Source: Elysia chlorotica
Taxonomy: Eukaryota; Mollusca; Gastropoda; Plakobranchidae
Assembly (NCBI GenBank): GCA_003991915.1
Contig: RQTK01000001.1
Span: forward strand, 779,237-843,236
DNA: 64,000 bases
Reading direction: 5' to 3'
Positions 24,001 to 36,400 of the stretch are shown here, piece by piece. A program made the position numbers and the translations under genes. Position 1 is the first letter of the stretch. Every line of letters begins with the position of its first letter. The notes beneath the pieces were generated by a model that searched no databases, had not been told where the DNA came from, and saw only the letters and a list, made by a program, of their open reading frames with translations.

Positions 24001-25834
24001 GAAGTCGACTCCACATCGGCTCCACGTATCTCACCTTCAGCTCAGTGGCTAATGCTTTTGTCACCTATGATCAAGTAAGTACCATGGCAATGGTCCATAG
24101 AAACGTTGTTGTTTTTTTTTTATCCTAAAATGATTTTTTTTTTACAAAGAAAAAGACATTTTAAAATCGCTACTTTTTTTTAATCGGCCCGAAATATAAA
24201 TACCGTTCTGTCTCCATAACTTTTTCATTGCCAAAAACAAACCAGAGACTAATTATTTTCCTAAATCAAGTATCATAAATATCAATGTAAGAAATAATTG
24301 TTACAAACGAGAATGTCATATGACGCATTCAAGATAGTAAGGCCGTTATTAATGTTGCCCTGCAATTATTTTCAACAGAGGTTCCAAACAGTTTTTTCAA
24401 ACTCAGTGACAACATTTCTAAAGATAAAATGAACAGATTATTGGTCGTCGTTAGATATGAGTTATTCCGTTACATCTAAATATTTTTTTCAATGTAAAAA
24501 AAGACTGGAGCCATTTTATTTTCATTAATGAAGTATCATAAAAATCAATATAAATTATGTATTAAATATTTTTGCTAACAAAAAATGCTCATACAAAACA
24601 GTACGTCAAATTCTCTCCGGGTTATACTTTCAACACAGAATTTAACTATTAAGTCCAAATTAATTGCAAAATCCTTGACGAAAATATGAATAGATTCAAT
24701 AGATTAGTATATTATGTGAGACGACTTAGTATCCCTTGACATGAGTTTGATTGCCAAAGTGCTGTCTGGCGTGTGCAGGAAAACCGGAGCTTACGACGCA
24801 CCATGAGGAATCTGATCCTGCCCCGGCTGCACCAGGCCGGCGTTACCACAGTGATGGAGGAGATGGACTTTGCTGGTGGAAACTTGGCATCCAGCATAGC
24901 AGGCGCCATTGCCAGCACTAAGAAAACCCTGGTGTTCTTGACGCCCAAGATGTTCGAGGTACAGCAAGCCACAAAGTACTGGAAATGTTGGCGATCTGGG
25001 TAGAAACTATCCATGGCTAGCTTAACAAAGTAAATGTACTGGTAATGTTAACAGTAACTCTCTGGGTAGAAACTATCCATGGCTTCACAAAGTAAAATAA
25101 TGTTCTGGTAATGTTAACACTGTGTGTAGAAACTACTCGTATTCGTGGCTTAACAAAGTAAATGTTCTGGTAAGTTTAACAGTAACACTCTGGGTAGAAA
25201 CCATTCATGGCTTAACAAAGTAAATGTTCTGGTAATGTTAACAGTAACACTCTAGGTAGAAACTATTCATGGCAAAGTCAATTATCTGGTAATGTTAACA
25301 CTCTGGATAGAACATATTCATGGCTTATTTATTGCTTTTGAATAATCTATGAGGCAGAAGCAGTTGATAAAACTAGACATCCAAATCCAAATCTGTCATT
25401 CATTCTGCAAAGACTTAACTGTGAGGAGAAGAACTTTGGAGTGGTTGATATTATTTTAAACTAATTGATGAATAATGCATTGGTTTTGGTTTAGTTCAAT
25501 TTATAAAAACAAAAATACTACAAATAGGTCGTCTTCTTTTTTACTCTCTTTGGTGGTACACTTTTATTGATTTCGTAACGGGTCCCAAGGTTCAAGTCTG
25601 ACAATTCTATGTACTACCATAAATAGAGAGTGTGGGGATACCTGGTTTCCTGTACCAGCTCGTTATATTATACTGACCCAGACCCAAACGGAGGACGAAC
25701 TCCGACAACATAAATTTGCCTGATCGTATTACAGTGTAGTATTCGGGTGCTGGGTATTTCCAAATAGAAGTCCAACGCTGTGCCGCTTGAACCACGAGAG
25801 AGGGGAGAGATAGAGCGCGAAATAGAGAAAGAGA

Positions 25835-25886
<52 letters not shown>

Positions 25887-25938
25887 AGAGGGAGAGATAG
25901 AGACAAAGAGAGAGAAAAAAAGTGAGTGAGTGAGTTAG

Positions 25939-25981
<43 letters not shown>

Positions 25982-27638
25982 AGGAGATAAAAAGAGTGAG
26001 TGATTAAGTGAGAGAAATAGCTATGGGTTCAAAGTCTCCTAGGTTCCCCTGAGGGATCTTTTATGGCTAGACTATGGCCCTCTGTCGGTCCCGGCTCTTT
26101 CCATATCACAATGTTTATTTCTACCACAACAATCTTATAATTTTCGGCTCCCCAGGACTACCATCGCAGGCTAGAGATCAACTTGGCCATAATGCATGAG
26201 CTTCAGTTGGGCAGACCGATTCTGATTCCAGTTTTCCCTTTGGAATCGGGGAGACCACACGGCGAAGCGCAGAGGCATCCTGTAAATAGCCAAGTACGGT
26301 TAAAAACTAAGTGTTAGAGTGATATATATATAATAAAAAATTATATATTATATTATTGTGATACTCAATTGGGCAAGGACTCACGGTAGCTGTAAATAAG
26401 TTGTGTAGGCCTACATTAAAAAAAAAAAACACCCAAAGATGTAATAAATACAAGTTAGCGTGATGTGATATCAAATAATCGTACTCACACAGTGACCACC
26501 CGGTCCGTTTTCGGATTGAGAGTTTGAATTTAAGTTAGTTTTAACGTCAGCACTATCTATGCTATATTGTGGACGGATCTCAAGACTGACATCTGACAAT
26601 TGTATGTGCTGCCACACACGAAACAGGGCGGAGATACCATGACCACTGTCTCAGTCGGTTATTTTAAACTGACACCGATCCACCCAGTAGGGGGGTGAAA
26701 TCGTCAGGGCTCGAACCACCACGGACCTTCTGCGTCGGAAGCCGATGTTCTACCCTGTAGCTACCGTAACCCCACCCCCTCGAACCGGGAGGTAAACGGG
26801 TATATAATCAAATCCTTACTTTAGAGATCCCACCCGAAAAAATGGGCGTACGACAAACGGGAGTTTACTGTGGCTGTGATGATTTATATTATATATATAT
26901 ATATATATATATACAAGTTAGCGTGATGTGATATCAAAAAGGTTCTACCTGTATTTTTTTCAACAGATTCATGAAAAGGAAAAGAAGAATCACCAAAATA
27001 ATAACTGTAATGATTGGGCAGCCTAGTTATAAAGTAATAGAAGTACTATGATTAATGAGTAGTAATGACCTGCTAAAAATTATAGTAGTCCAAACTGTTG
27101 ATTGCGTTATCTCTAAACGTGTAAATGGAACCTTTTTTTTAATGTCACCTTGCGTCGTTAGGACACTTTGGTGATATTTTGTTAGGATCATGGGTAGTGT
27201 GTCATTGCCGTTAAATATATAAATAAAGTGTTTGAATAATTAAGTTTTTCGGTTGCATTATGTTGCACAGCAAAATAGTTGCATCGGCAATACACATAAA
27301 CAGCCAATTCTAATAAACAGGGGCATAATATTGTCTATTTTTTTCCTCCCTCTAATTCTCAGCTTGTTGCTTTGGAGACATTTGTTGGAGACAATCATGA
27401 CATTCAACATATCAGACAAGCCCCAGACTACACGGCGAGAAGACACAGAAGGAGACAGAGAAGAGGTCGGGGCAGGGCGCAGGGTGATGCGTATTTTCCA
27501 AGATTTCTGGACCTTTTGAGAGACTTTCCTCCGGAGATCGCGACATTCCTTCAGGGACAGGCGCACAGATGTCTTGTGTATACCGGAGATTCGGAATCTT
27601 TCTGGCAGCACCTAAGGGATGTGATTTTGGCTGAATAA
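21069..27638 (+). CDS. Toll-like receptor, four coding exons
   Basis: Innate immune receptor: the extracellular LRR domain senses ligand and the cytoplasmic TIR domain recruits TIR adaptors. Exons: 21069-24074, 24779-24958, 26156-26281 and 27363-27638, all joined in phase 0 with GT..AG ends, giving 1195 aa. The start follows an acceptor at 21060-21061 (TTTTGCAG), so a 5' UTR intron is likely. Residues 1-27 form a signal peptide. Residues 28-215 are Ser/Arg-rich with RRHKR, RRHRR and RLRKR sites. LRRNT begins at Cys221, LRRs run to about 870, and one LRRCT ends at Cys937. The membrane segment is about 941-963. TIR box 1 is NAFVTYDQ at 995-1002 (exon 1 end). The box-2 loop reads EMDFAGG instead of RDxxPG, and box 3 is the FW of ESFWQHL in exon 4. 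An Arg-rich insert precedes box 3. A single LRRCT suggests the single-cysteine-cluster type. The family is certain; exon 3's donor (GTAAAT) is the weakest join. Confidence 0.9.
24963..25330 (+). repeat. Minisatellite in TLR intron 2
   Basis: Five to six imperfect units of about 50-65 bp, each with GGGTAGAAACTATYCATGGC, CAAAGTAAATGTTCTGG and TAATGTTAACA(GTAACA)CTC. The array begins within a few bases of the exon 2 donor at 24,959, so the first unit touches the splice site. The units differ by small indels. Confidence 0.92.
25570..25800 (-). mobile_element. Diverged tRNA-SINE in TLR intron 2
   Basis: The plus strand shows GGGTCCCAAGGTTCAAGTCTGACAATTC, then ATACTGACCCAGACCCAA, then a decayed head ending CGCTTGAACCACG. 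These match the reversed family body in order. A GA microsatellite follows the head side. Confidence 0.6.
25797..25980. repeat. (GA)n microsatellites in TLR intron 2
   Basis: Two GA tracts (about 25,840-25,905 and 25,940-25,980), separated by a poly-G run and (GTGA)n-type sequence. Confidence 0.96.
26515..26775 (-). mobile_element. tRNA-SINE in TLR intron 3
   Basis: The head is at the right end (CTTCTGCGTCGGAAGCCGATGTTCTACC on the plus strand, with an imperfect B box GGCTCGAACCACC). The body contains ACACACGAAACAGGGCGGAG. The tail ATATTGTGGACGGATCTCAA ends at AAGTTAGTTTTAACGTCAG, the common 3' end type. It lies between two copies of a 27-bp direct repeat (about 26,449 and 26,911). Confidence 0.82.
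26886..26914. repeat. (TA)n tract
   Basis: A run of about 13 TA dinucleotides in TLR intron 3, next to the second copy of TACAAGTTAGCGTGATGTGA. Confidence 0.95.
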
Positions 27639-27843
27639 GACAGTTCAAACTTCAATATAATCTAACGCCTACTGATCTAGTTTAGTTTTGTCTGATTATC
27701 TTTTTTCGATAGTTGAAAAGAAAAATGGAGTTGAATATAGAGGGGGTGGGTTTTTGAGAGAAAATCTTGGGTGAAGGCAGGACTTATGTGAGAAAGAATG
27801 ATGGTAAGGAAGGAAACTTGAGAAACATAATTATGTTGAATAG

Positions 27844-27846
<3 letters not shown>

Positions 27847-27936
<90 letters not shown>

Positions 27937-28089
27937 GACAGAGAGAGAGACAGGGAGAAATCCAGAGAGAGGGAGACAGACAGACACACAGGCAGGCAGA
28001 CAGCGACAAAGACAGACACACAGATACAGAGACATATGGAGACAGATGGAGACAAAAGGAAAGATAGAAACAGAGAAAGATAGAAACAA

Positions 28090-28130
<41 letters not shown>

Positions 28131-28197
28131 ACATACATACAAAGACACAGATAGATGGAGGTAGGGTCAGCAAGCCAGATAAACAGCCAGATAGACT

Positions 28198-28248
<51 letters not shown>

Positions 28249-28249
28249 C

Positions 28250-28292
<43 letters not shown>

Positions 28293-28305
28293 TAGACAGA
28301 GACAA
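27847..28305. repeat. Compound (GA)n / (GACA)n microsatellite
   Basis: A GA core (27,847-27,905), mixed GAGACAGA, a second GA core (about 28,095-28,126), then a long (GACA)n array (28,189-28,290) broken once by an ACCAGACA unit. Six overlapping false ORFs on both strands arise from it. Confidence 0.97.
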
Positions 28306-29975
28306 GCATTCAAAGGAAATAGGCAGAGACATAAAATAGAAAAGGCCGAATAAAGAATGAAACAGCTCAAGAGAAGTGGAGAGGAAATTAAAAGAATTGA
28401 TTGGTTGAGCGAATTTAATCTTTTAGGTAAAGGGATGATGAAGCAATGAAATAACCACTATGTTAAGTATGAAAGCTTCTGTCTGTGCTGGCAAAACCTA
28501 ATATCCAATATAGGTTATAAAGTGAATGCAAGTTACATTGTTACGAGAAGTTGTAGATTATAATGAACATAAATTAGTTATTCTTTGCCTCTAGCCTTCG
28601 AGAAGGGCTTCTTTTCTTGTATATACCTCGGTATAAGGTATCTCTATTACTTTTTTTTGTATGTTCTATTGTTATTAAAACACATTATTTTCATCAATAT
28701 ATCTTTTATTGTTATTAAAACACATTATTTTCATCAATTGGATTATAATAATAAATATTGCAAAAAGATAGTTTTATTGCTGCTTTTGCTGCCGTTGTTG
28801 TTGTTGTTATTGTTGTGGTTGTTTATGTTGTTGATGTTATCTCATAATAGTTTATATTATTACACCTTTTTTACTAGAAGTCATACCAGGTGATTCGGTA
28901 TCACACTCGCTGTCTTTTTATTTTAACCAATTCTTTCAATTTCGTAAACGATACATTTTTGTTGCTGGTGTTTTTCTGTATGTGTGTGGGTTGGGTTTTG
29001 TTCGAACAATGTGGCATGTGGAAAACCAGAGTAAACTAAAGCCTTGCCATCCAGTGAGCGCACTTGATCTACCAGTAGCATACGGAAATAATCCCAACGC
29101 TACCCCAAAGTTGTTTACATTGTAATGCATCTTGTTCAAAGAATGCTTCAAAACTGAGATAACTTTAAGAAAGAACAAAAATAATATTGTAATCAGAAAT
29201 GTCAAACTTACCGTACTTTGAATTAGTGCAACCTGAATCCTCCCTCGAGCTTTGTGAAGACTTATTATAAGGTTAGGCCCTAATGCGTCATTGGATATAA
29301 TCGTCCATATCTGTATATATTTGTTATGACCCTTTTTTATCCAGGTATGGATTTGTACTAGATGTAAACTTATTTAGGTTCCCCTCGTCGGTGTATTTTA
29401 TGCCCTTTCTTCTTTATGCAAATTGGGTTATCAGAGTGGTGTGAACATAAAAACAAAAATATGCGCATCAAAAATACAGGCGGGAATCAGACTGATGTGT
29501 AAACTCACTTACAAGTTGTTGTCCTTTTAAATTGCCCAAATAGGTTTAAATCTTCATGTTTTGGGGCATCGTTATAATAGTTTGAAAGAAAATGGGAGAG
29601 GGGTTTAGCCTATGTGTAAGTGAAAGGTGCATCTAGGGGGTGGAATACTTTGTTTGGACCGCCGGGTTGGAAATTCCCTTGTATAAACTAACTCATATCC
29701 ATCTTCTATTCGAACATGCTTCTATCTAAGCTGATACCACCACCAGGACCATAGAGCTTCGTAAGCCCTAACAATCCATTGCAAAAGAAGTGAATTGGTG
29801 TAAGACAGAATGACGAGAAGAGCTTCAAACCGGCATGTTTAGCGGACTAGACAGTAGACTCTAGCCCATGAAATTTCTTCACGGAATATTGAAATATTGT
29901 GTTTATTATATTTTATTGTTTTGTTTGTTCTTAACAAAAGGACTGTTCTATTGAGAAATCTTTGTCAAGTAAAAA

Positions 29976-30049
29976 CTAATCAAATATCATATTTTACTTT
30001 GACTTAAAATAATATGTTAACGTCAAAGTAAAATATAATATTTGGTTAG
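29976..30049. repeat. Hairpin of 28-bp inverted repeats
   Basis: 29,976-30,003 and 30,022-30,049 are complementary at 26 of 28 positions (CTAATCAAATATCATATT... against ...AATATAATATTTGGTTAG). An 18-base loop separates the arms. It may be a short foldback transposon relic or an extruding AT-rich cruciform. Confidence 0.85.
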
Positions 30050-30269
30050 AAAAAAAAGCTTTGGAAGCAACGGGGAAAAGAAACTAAACATAAAGTTAGA
30101 AATGCGTACGTCTAATTATTTCTACGACTGGCTTAAAAATAATCACTGCTTTTTTTTTTTAGTTTCGGTTTTCAGTTACAGTTACTCCCCCAGCTTCCTT
30201 CAATTCCACATAATTATTTCTTGATATTTCATGCATGTGACAAAACATTGAAGAAGATTTAATTCTAAG

Positions 30270-30445
30270 CTAAGATCTATTATATCTAGGCCTAATCTAG
30301 CACGAGGCTATAGCCTATCTAGATATATAATTCCGACTTTGTATCCATAGATCTAGATCTAGATCTAGTCCTAGATAGATTCTATTATACTATTGTCATT
30401 GAGTTGTCTATCTAGAATCTAGATCTAGATCTAGATATAGAGAGC
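30270..30445. promoter_or_regulatory. AGATCT/TCTAGA palindrome cluster upstream of CTU2
   Basis: Between about 20 and 200 bases before the CTU2 start codon, TCTAGATCTAGATCTAG-type palindromes occur at about 30,351-30,367 and 30,418-30,434, with shorter TCTAGA, CTAGATA and AGATCT units around them. A core promoter is expected here, but there is no convincing TATA box. Similar clusters lie at 57,034-57,272 and 5,748-5,760. Confidence 0.4.
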
Positions 30446-30465
30446 CCAACGGTAGATACATTACA

Positions 30466-33400
30466 ATGTGCAACGTTGAGGATCGTGACTGTATTGGTTC
30501 TGAAAACTCACATGTTTCACGTTCTGGCCAGAGGTAACATAAGATTTTTTTTGTAAGATCAGATCTAGATTCTAGATTTTAAAAGAGAGATGGGAAGCAG
30601 TGAAAGAGGAGGTGACTTTTGAGTATTAGGGCACAGCCAGTAGTTTATAGAATTTTGGTAATTAGGTAGAGCAACAGTAGAGAAATGGATGAATCTTAGA
30701 ACTTAATCAGATGGACAATTTTCAGAATTTCGAGGGGGGGGGGGGGTTCATTTGAGTCAAAACTGTTTATTATTGGACAATTGTTTCTTAGTCAGACATT
30801 TAGATTCTAAAAACATTCCAAGCATTTATGTAGGTTGTGGTATGAGTCAAATCAAAAACATTTTCTGGTCTTTACCTCAAAGCCTAGTGTTTTAAAACAA
30901 TTGAATTACTCTTTTCCGTCTACAAGGCCTACAGGCTCAGGCTGCGTCAAGTGTGGAGAACCTGGTGTACTTGTGACAAGAATTCATGACTCCTTTTGCA
31001 AGTAAATTCTGTCATATTTCTTCCCTCTTTCAATTTAATAAATTATACAAATCGTACATGGAAATTTTTAACTTGCAGTTTGGAAGCTTCAATCAATAGA
31101 GAGTGTTCCTTAAAAATAATTTCTTTATAAATTTTAAATTCTTCCAGAGAAAAAAAAAAAGAGGTTGTTCATCAAATTAGCTGCCTATCTTAATTTTCAG
31201 TGGCCACAATTTTTTTTTTACAATTATGGTACAATCTTTCTTTCAGTTGTTAAGTTATCCAATCAAGTTTTGTTTTACAATACACTGACAGCTTTTATTT
31301 TGATTGCTAAATGAAATTAGCATAAAAACAGATATACATGTATTTCTTATTGCTTAGTAAATTGGTATAAATTGTTTAAGATTGCGAAATTCAAAATCTA
31401 TACAAAAGACTGGATTATGAACGTTGCATAAATACCACATCACACTTGGCATGGCAACGCCCAATGTTCCTGCTTACCTATATGTATTTGCTTATGGATT
31501 TGACCTGAAGACTTCTTGTCTTTAATTTTCTTTAACCAAAAGAAAATGTGAAGTAGCTAGTAGGTATCCTATTAGTTTTTTTCATTATGTATAGTTTTTA
31601 AAAATTTGTCACCTATCACAATTCTTGCTTCCCAAATTTCTAGGCTACCCTTTAGGCAAGTGACAGTTTTATTAATGATTAAAAAACTAGCAATGCCTTG
31701 CCTTTTTTCAATGCAGAACATTTTAGAGCAACTTTCTTCCTTCTTTTTCATTACAGGAATTGCTTTCAAGTATATGTGGTTCACAAGTTTCGATCGGCTA
31801 TTGGCAAGTCCAAATTGATACGTGATGGTGAAACTGTGTTGGTTGCCTTTTCAGGAGGTGGAAATTCTTCTGCCCTGTTACATCTAATTCAAGATGTAAT
31901 TTTATTTTCCTTAATATTTTTTTTTAATTTATAGAATATGGTTATAAGCTATCTGTTAGGCTAATATTGTATGAGAATAAATTATATGAATTATGGTTTA
32001 TGATTGATAAATTTATACTGTTCTTAACAATAAGCAGAGATAATATTTCTATTTGAATTTGAAACAATATGTACACAGTACCGGTCTTAACGGTCTTTTT
32101 GCTTAAAATAAAATAAAAAAATAGGAACATTCTGATCGTTGTATAAATGAAAAATTCTTGAACAGCTTTTTATTTATCATACAGGGTCTTAGCTTGAGGG
32201 CTCATAAAAGGCTGCGATTTACACCAACCCTAATTCATATTGATGGTGAGTGTTGCAGCTACATAGTTTTAATCAAATTATTCATTTCATCTCTTTTTTC
32301 ATCTGTTTAGTCATTATCGTTTTTTTTTTTTAAATGGCCTTTTCAATTACACATGAAATCATGACACACTATAGTACCAGTAGTGTTGTTGTTGTTTTTT
32401 TTTATTTTTGAGTGTGTGTGGTTGGGGGGAGGGCCTGTTTTGTTTGTTTACCTATTTATTTATTTAGTGGGTGGGGGGTCTGTTTTCATGTTAATTTTTT
32501 TATTTTGTTTTATTTGTATGAAATTCTTTTGTGTCTGGATTAATAGAAACAAATATTGCAAAAAATTGTATCATTAGAAAATATATTTGTATGTATGTTT
32601 GTTAAGATGTAGTCTGACATCCATGCAAAAAATTTTGAAGAGTAATACTGATTGCCAAAATGACCTTTCATCATCAATATTTCTCTATACTAAATGGTCT
32701 ATGAAATTTGTATGCACATATGTTACAATGATGAAAAAAATTCAAGGCATCTAATTTAATTGATTTTTGTTTGCACTAAGCATCAATACTTTGAAAAAAA
32801 TGATATTGACAACCTTTTATGAAGCAATGAAACAGTTGGAAGAGATGAGTTACTTTTACTCATTCACGAAAACAATTTATTATTTATATAAAAAATGTTT
32901 TGATATCTATTGGCAGAAAGCTGCATTTTTGGAATGAGAACTGATGAAACAAGACAGAAGAGAGAGAAGATAAGGCAGATCATGATCAAGTCTGGGTTTC
33001 CCTCGTACTGGACTCAGCTTGAAGAGGTATGAACAGTAACATTCATTTTATCACAGTAAGAATCATGCTTTTCCGTTCATATCAATATGTCTCTACATGC
33101 AGATCCTAAATAGTTTTGCCAATCACTTTGAAACTCAACAGATTGCAAAAACACAGATGTCTCTTTTTGTCTGTTACAGATAGCATTTAGAGGTGCTAGA
33201 TTTTTTGCAAATAATGAAAGTAGCATTACTTCCAATGTATTCCTCCTCTCCTAAGCTTAGAAGCATGGCTGTCCTTAAAAAAGATTCTATTTCTAGTGCC
33301 TCTACTGCAAACAATGAAGCAATTAATCAATTAGTAGCTTAACTTATTTTTATCCGCTGTCTATATTTTATATCTCTAAGAGACATGTTTTGTTACTCAA

Positions 33401-36400
33401 CACTGTAAAGTTAGAGATGAAAAGGTAATTTTTCTTTCTTTCTTTCTTTGCAGAGTTTAAACATGTGTACAGAGATATCAAGCGGGCCTAAAAGCACAAG
33501 TTCTGAGAATCAAGCAGATTATAATACATTGAGGCTGAGTAATTTAGGTCAGGAACCTGAAACAAATTTTCTGCCTGATCCACCACTGGAAGAGAGTGGA
33601 AAAGTACAAGATCTGATCAAAAGCTTCAAAAGTTCCACAGCCCAAGAGGATTTCATTCACAATTTAAGGTGAGAAAGTTTTTGAGACTTGTCACTGAACG
33701 GTGCACTTCTTGATTGATTATACAATTTCTGTTATGTCTCCAATTAATATTGTACTTTACTTTTTTTTTTTAGAAACTCAAGAATCTTATAGCTTCAGTC
33801 TCATGGCTGGTTATTTATATTTTATTCTATGGGATGAATTGAATTGACAAGGTGCAGAAATACAATAAATTCCTCACATACTTACACGCTCATTGAGAAT
33901 CTCAGGTTTACTGAAAAAGATTGATGCAAAAGGTTTTATTTCTCAAAGAAATGCTGAAGAAATCAACCAAAATCGTAATCCCATAATTTATTTGTTGTTT
34001 ATATTGCTGCTTTTGAGTGATCCCTTATTGGCTTAATGTTACATATTTAAAGTTCAATCACTGACTGTTTTCTTTGCACATGATTTACCTCCTTGTTATA
34101 TAAATTTTACAAATAGATTTGTGGGATTCTGATAATTTTTGTTTACAAATTAGCAAAACCTATTTAATTTTGTTTTCATAGGAGAGCAGGCTCTTGGGGG
34201 CTGAAAACCACTGTCCTTCTTTCCTAATCATTTTTTAAATAAATTCACATAGAAGAAATCATTTTGTAAATAAATTTACTTTCAGAATCTTTTTAACTTT
34301 CTTGTAATAATATTGCCTTGCATTAAAAATTCTGAAAAAGTATCTACCTTTTGGTTTGTTTGACTTGTAATTATAAACATTCTTTGAATTTTCTCCCTTA
34401 CATAATTATGTGTTCATATGGCTATTTCATTTATTTATTCATAATTTCATGTGCCTCTGATTTGTTTGTTTTTAATCCAAGAAACCAGTTATTGGTGGCA
34501 GCAGCACAGCAGCTCGGTTTCTCCAAAATCCTGACAGCAGAAAGCTCTACTCGCCTGGCAGTCCGTATCCTGTCTGACATTGCCCAGGGAAGAGGTTCCC
34601 AGGTCTCTCTAGATACGGTAATTTTAGATGTATATCTAGTGGCTACATGATCAAGTTTTCTTTTCTAAGACAGTCTCTATGGTATAAGCTTTTGAGCTTT
34701 TTTTTTTTTTTAAATTTGAAACGGAAAGGAATTGAGAAAAAATGAGCCGCTTGAGCCGTGAGCATTAGAAAATTGGATAGGGTGTTAAATGGATACATAT
34801 TTTTTTTCTTTTGGAATTGATACATTGTATACCCTCTGTTTTGTATTGATGATCCACCATTGCAATACCATCATGATTATTTTGAGTTGTAAAATAATTC
34901 ATTGACATTTTTTGTAAAAAAAATTATTTAAGTTAAGCTTTGTGTTGAAATGGACACTTTTTTTACCTACATAAATTTACAGTCAATTTATTCCATAACC
35001 ATAGAGATCGTCACCTCTTCTTTGGCACATATTAATTTTCAACTTTTTATTTGTTCAAGGGTATCTCAGATGAAAGAAATCCAGGCGTTATGTTCATGAG
35101 ACCAGTAAGGTGAGTGTCCCAGAGCTTGTGGTGGAATACCTTTTTTGAAAATTGGAAAAATGATGATATCCTATTTAAACAATTCAGATTGAATATTTCT
35201 TATTTTTGAAAATGCTGCCTGTATTTTTTGTGATCATTTTTTGTGTGTAATATATATAGCAAACTTTTGCTAGTGAATAAAAAAATGGGCACTTCTTTTA
35301 TTTATTTCTAGGGAGCTCAATGCAAAGGAATTAGCCATGTACAACTCTCTCTTTGGAGTTGACAGTGTTTTTATACCAACTTTGACCACCAAGGTAAGAA
35401 GTGCATTTTTTTTGTTGCACATTTTGAAATATCTGAACAGCTGTTTTCTTTTCCTTTTTTTTTTCTTTGCACCATTCACAGTTACCCTTTCTATAATTAT
35501 AAACCTTGGACCAAACAAGATAAAAACAGAGAGCCAAAGTCTAACACAAAGGAAGAGCTGTAATGACTTTTACTGTGAAATAGATAATGTCAAGTTTTTA
35601 TTGAATTTTTTTTTTAGTGCTGAACGTTATATTTTAAAATATTATTGTGATGATGTTTCATTGCATATTTTAACAATATTGTTATTAATTTTTTTTTGTT
35701 CTTCATGTCCTTTTAACTCTGAAATGTCGACAAATTAGTGTCTCCCGCCTTCATCTGCAGACATCTATGGCTTCATCGATTGAGCGTCTGACTGAGACAT
35801 TTGTTACTGGACTTCAAGCAGACTATCCTTCCACTGTCAGCAATATAGTGAGGTATTAACTATAATCAACTTTTATAAACTGTTCACTTAGTGAGGTGTA
35901 TAATTTTATATAAATAGAGTTGGGTTAATGATGCCTCAAATCGTTAGCCAAGGCATTTCAATGATCTGTTCTCTGTGGTTGTTAGGTATTTTACTTCATA
36001 TGTCAAGCTATGAAAAACAGTTAATTAGGAAACAGCAGTCTAAAACAGATATCTGTTTTAATCTGTGAATGATTGAATAATGTGTAAAAGCAGCAGAACG
36101 GTTGGACATTTCTCTTTCCCTTGTGTTAATCGATTCTCAAGCTTAATATAATTATGTCTGTACTGTTTTATAAACGCTTTGATTTTTTAAAATCTCTATT
36201 ATTTCTTTGTTAAGATTTTTTTGAGTTTTTACATTTACAGACTCAGTAACTGAGAAATACAACATTTTTTGCTTCATATTGCAAAGCACAAAATACTGAT
36301 GGTGTCATTTTTTACCCACCAACTATTATGTAAGAAACTGATGGATTGCAATTTGAAATATTACAAAGATAAGATTGCGAAGAAATATTGTGTCCAGATA

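Larger units (their letters stand above)
27640..30265. other. Intergenic between the TLR and CTU2; repeats only
   Basis: No polyadenylation hexamer is seen within 200 bases of the TLR stop; the first AATAAA is at about 28,349. The region contains the GA/GACA array (27,847-28,305), a 31-base sequence duplicated with period 40 (28,668-28,738), TTG repeats near 28,797 and a hairpin (29,976-30,049). The minus-strand ORF at 28,936-29,205 is not recognisable. Confidence 0.5.

Noticed and set aside
24075..24128. TLR reading frame continuing past 24,074 as a 1019-aa protein
   Set aside because: CAAGTAAGT is a strong donor, and the residues after it are not TIR-like. The downstream exons at 24,779, 26,156 and 27,363 restore the TIR domain in the same phase.
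27677..28339. Overlapping ORFs of 100-210 codons on both strands
   Set aside because: They are translations of GA/GACA microsatellites (Ser-Leu-Ser, Cys-Leu-Ser, Arg-Glu or Asp-Arg-Gln repeats) with no other content.
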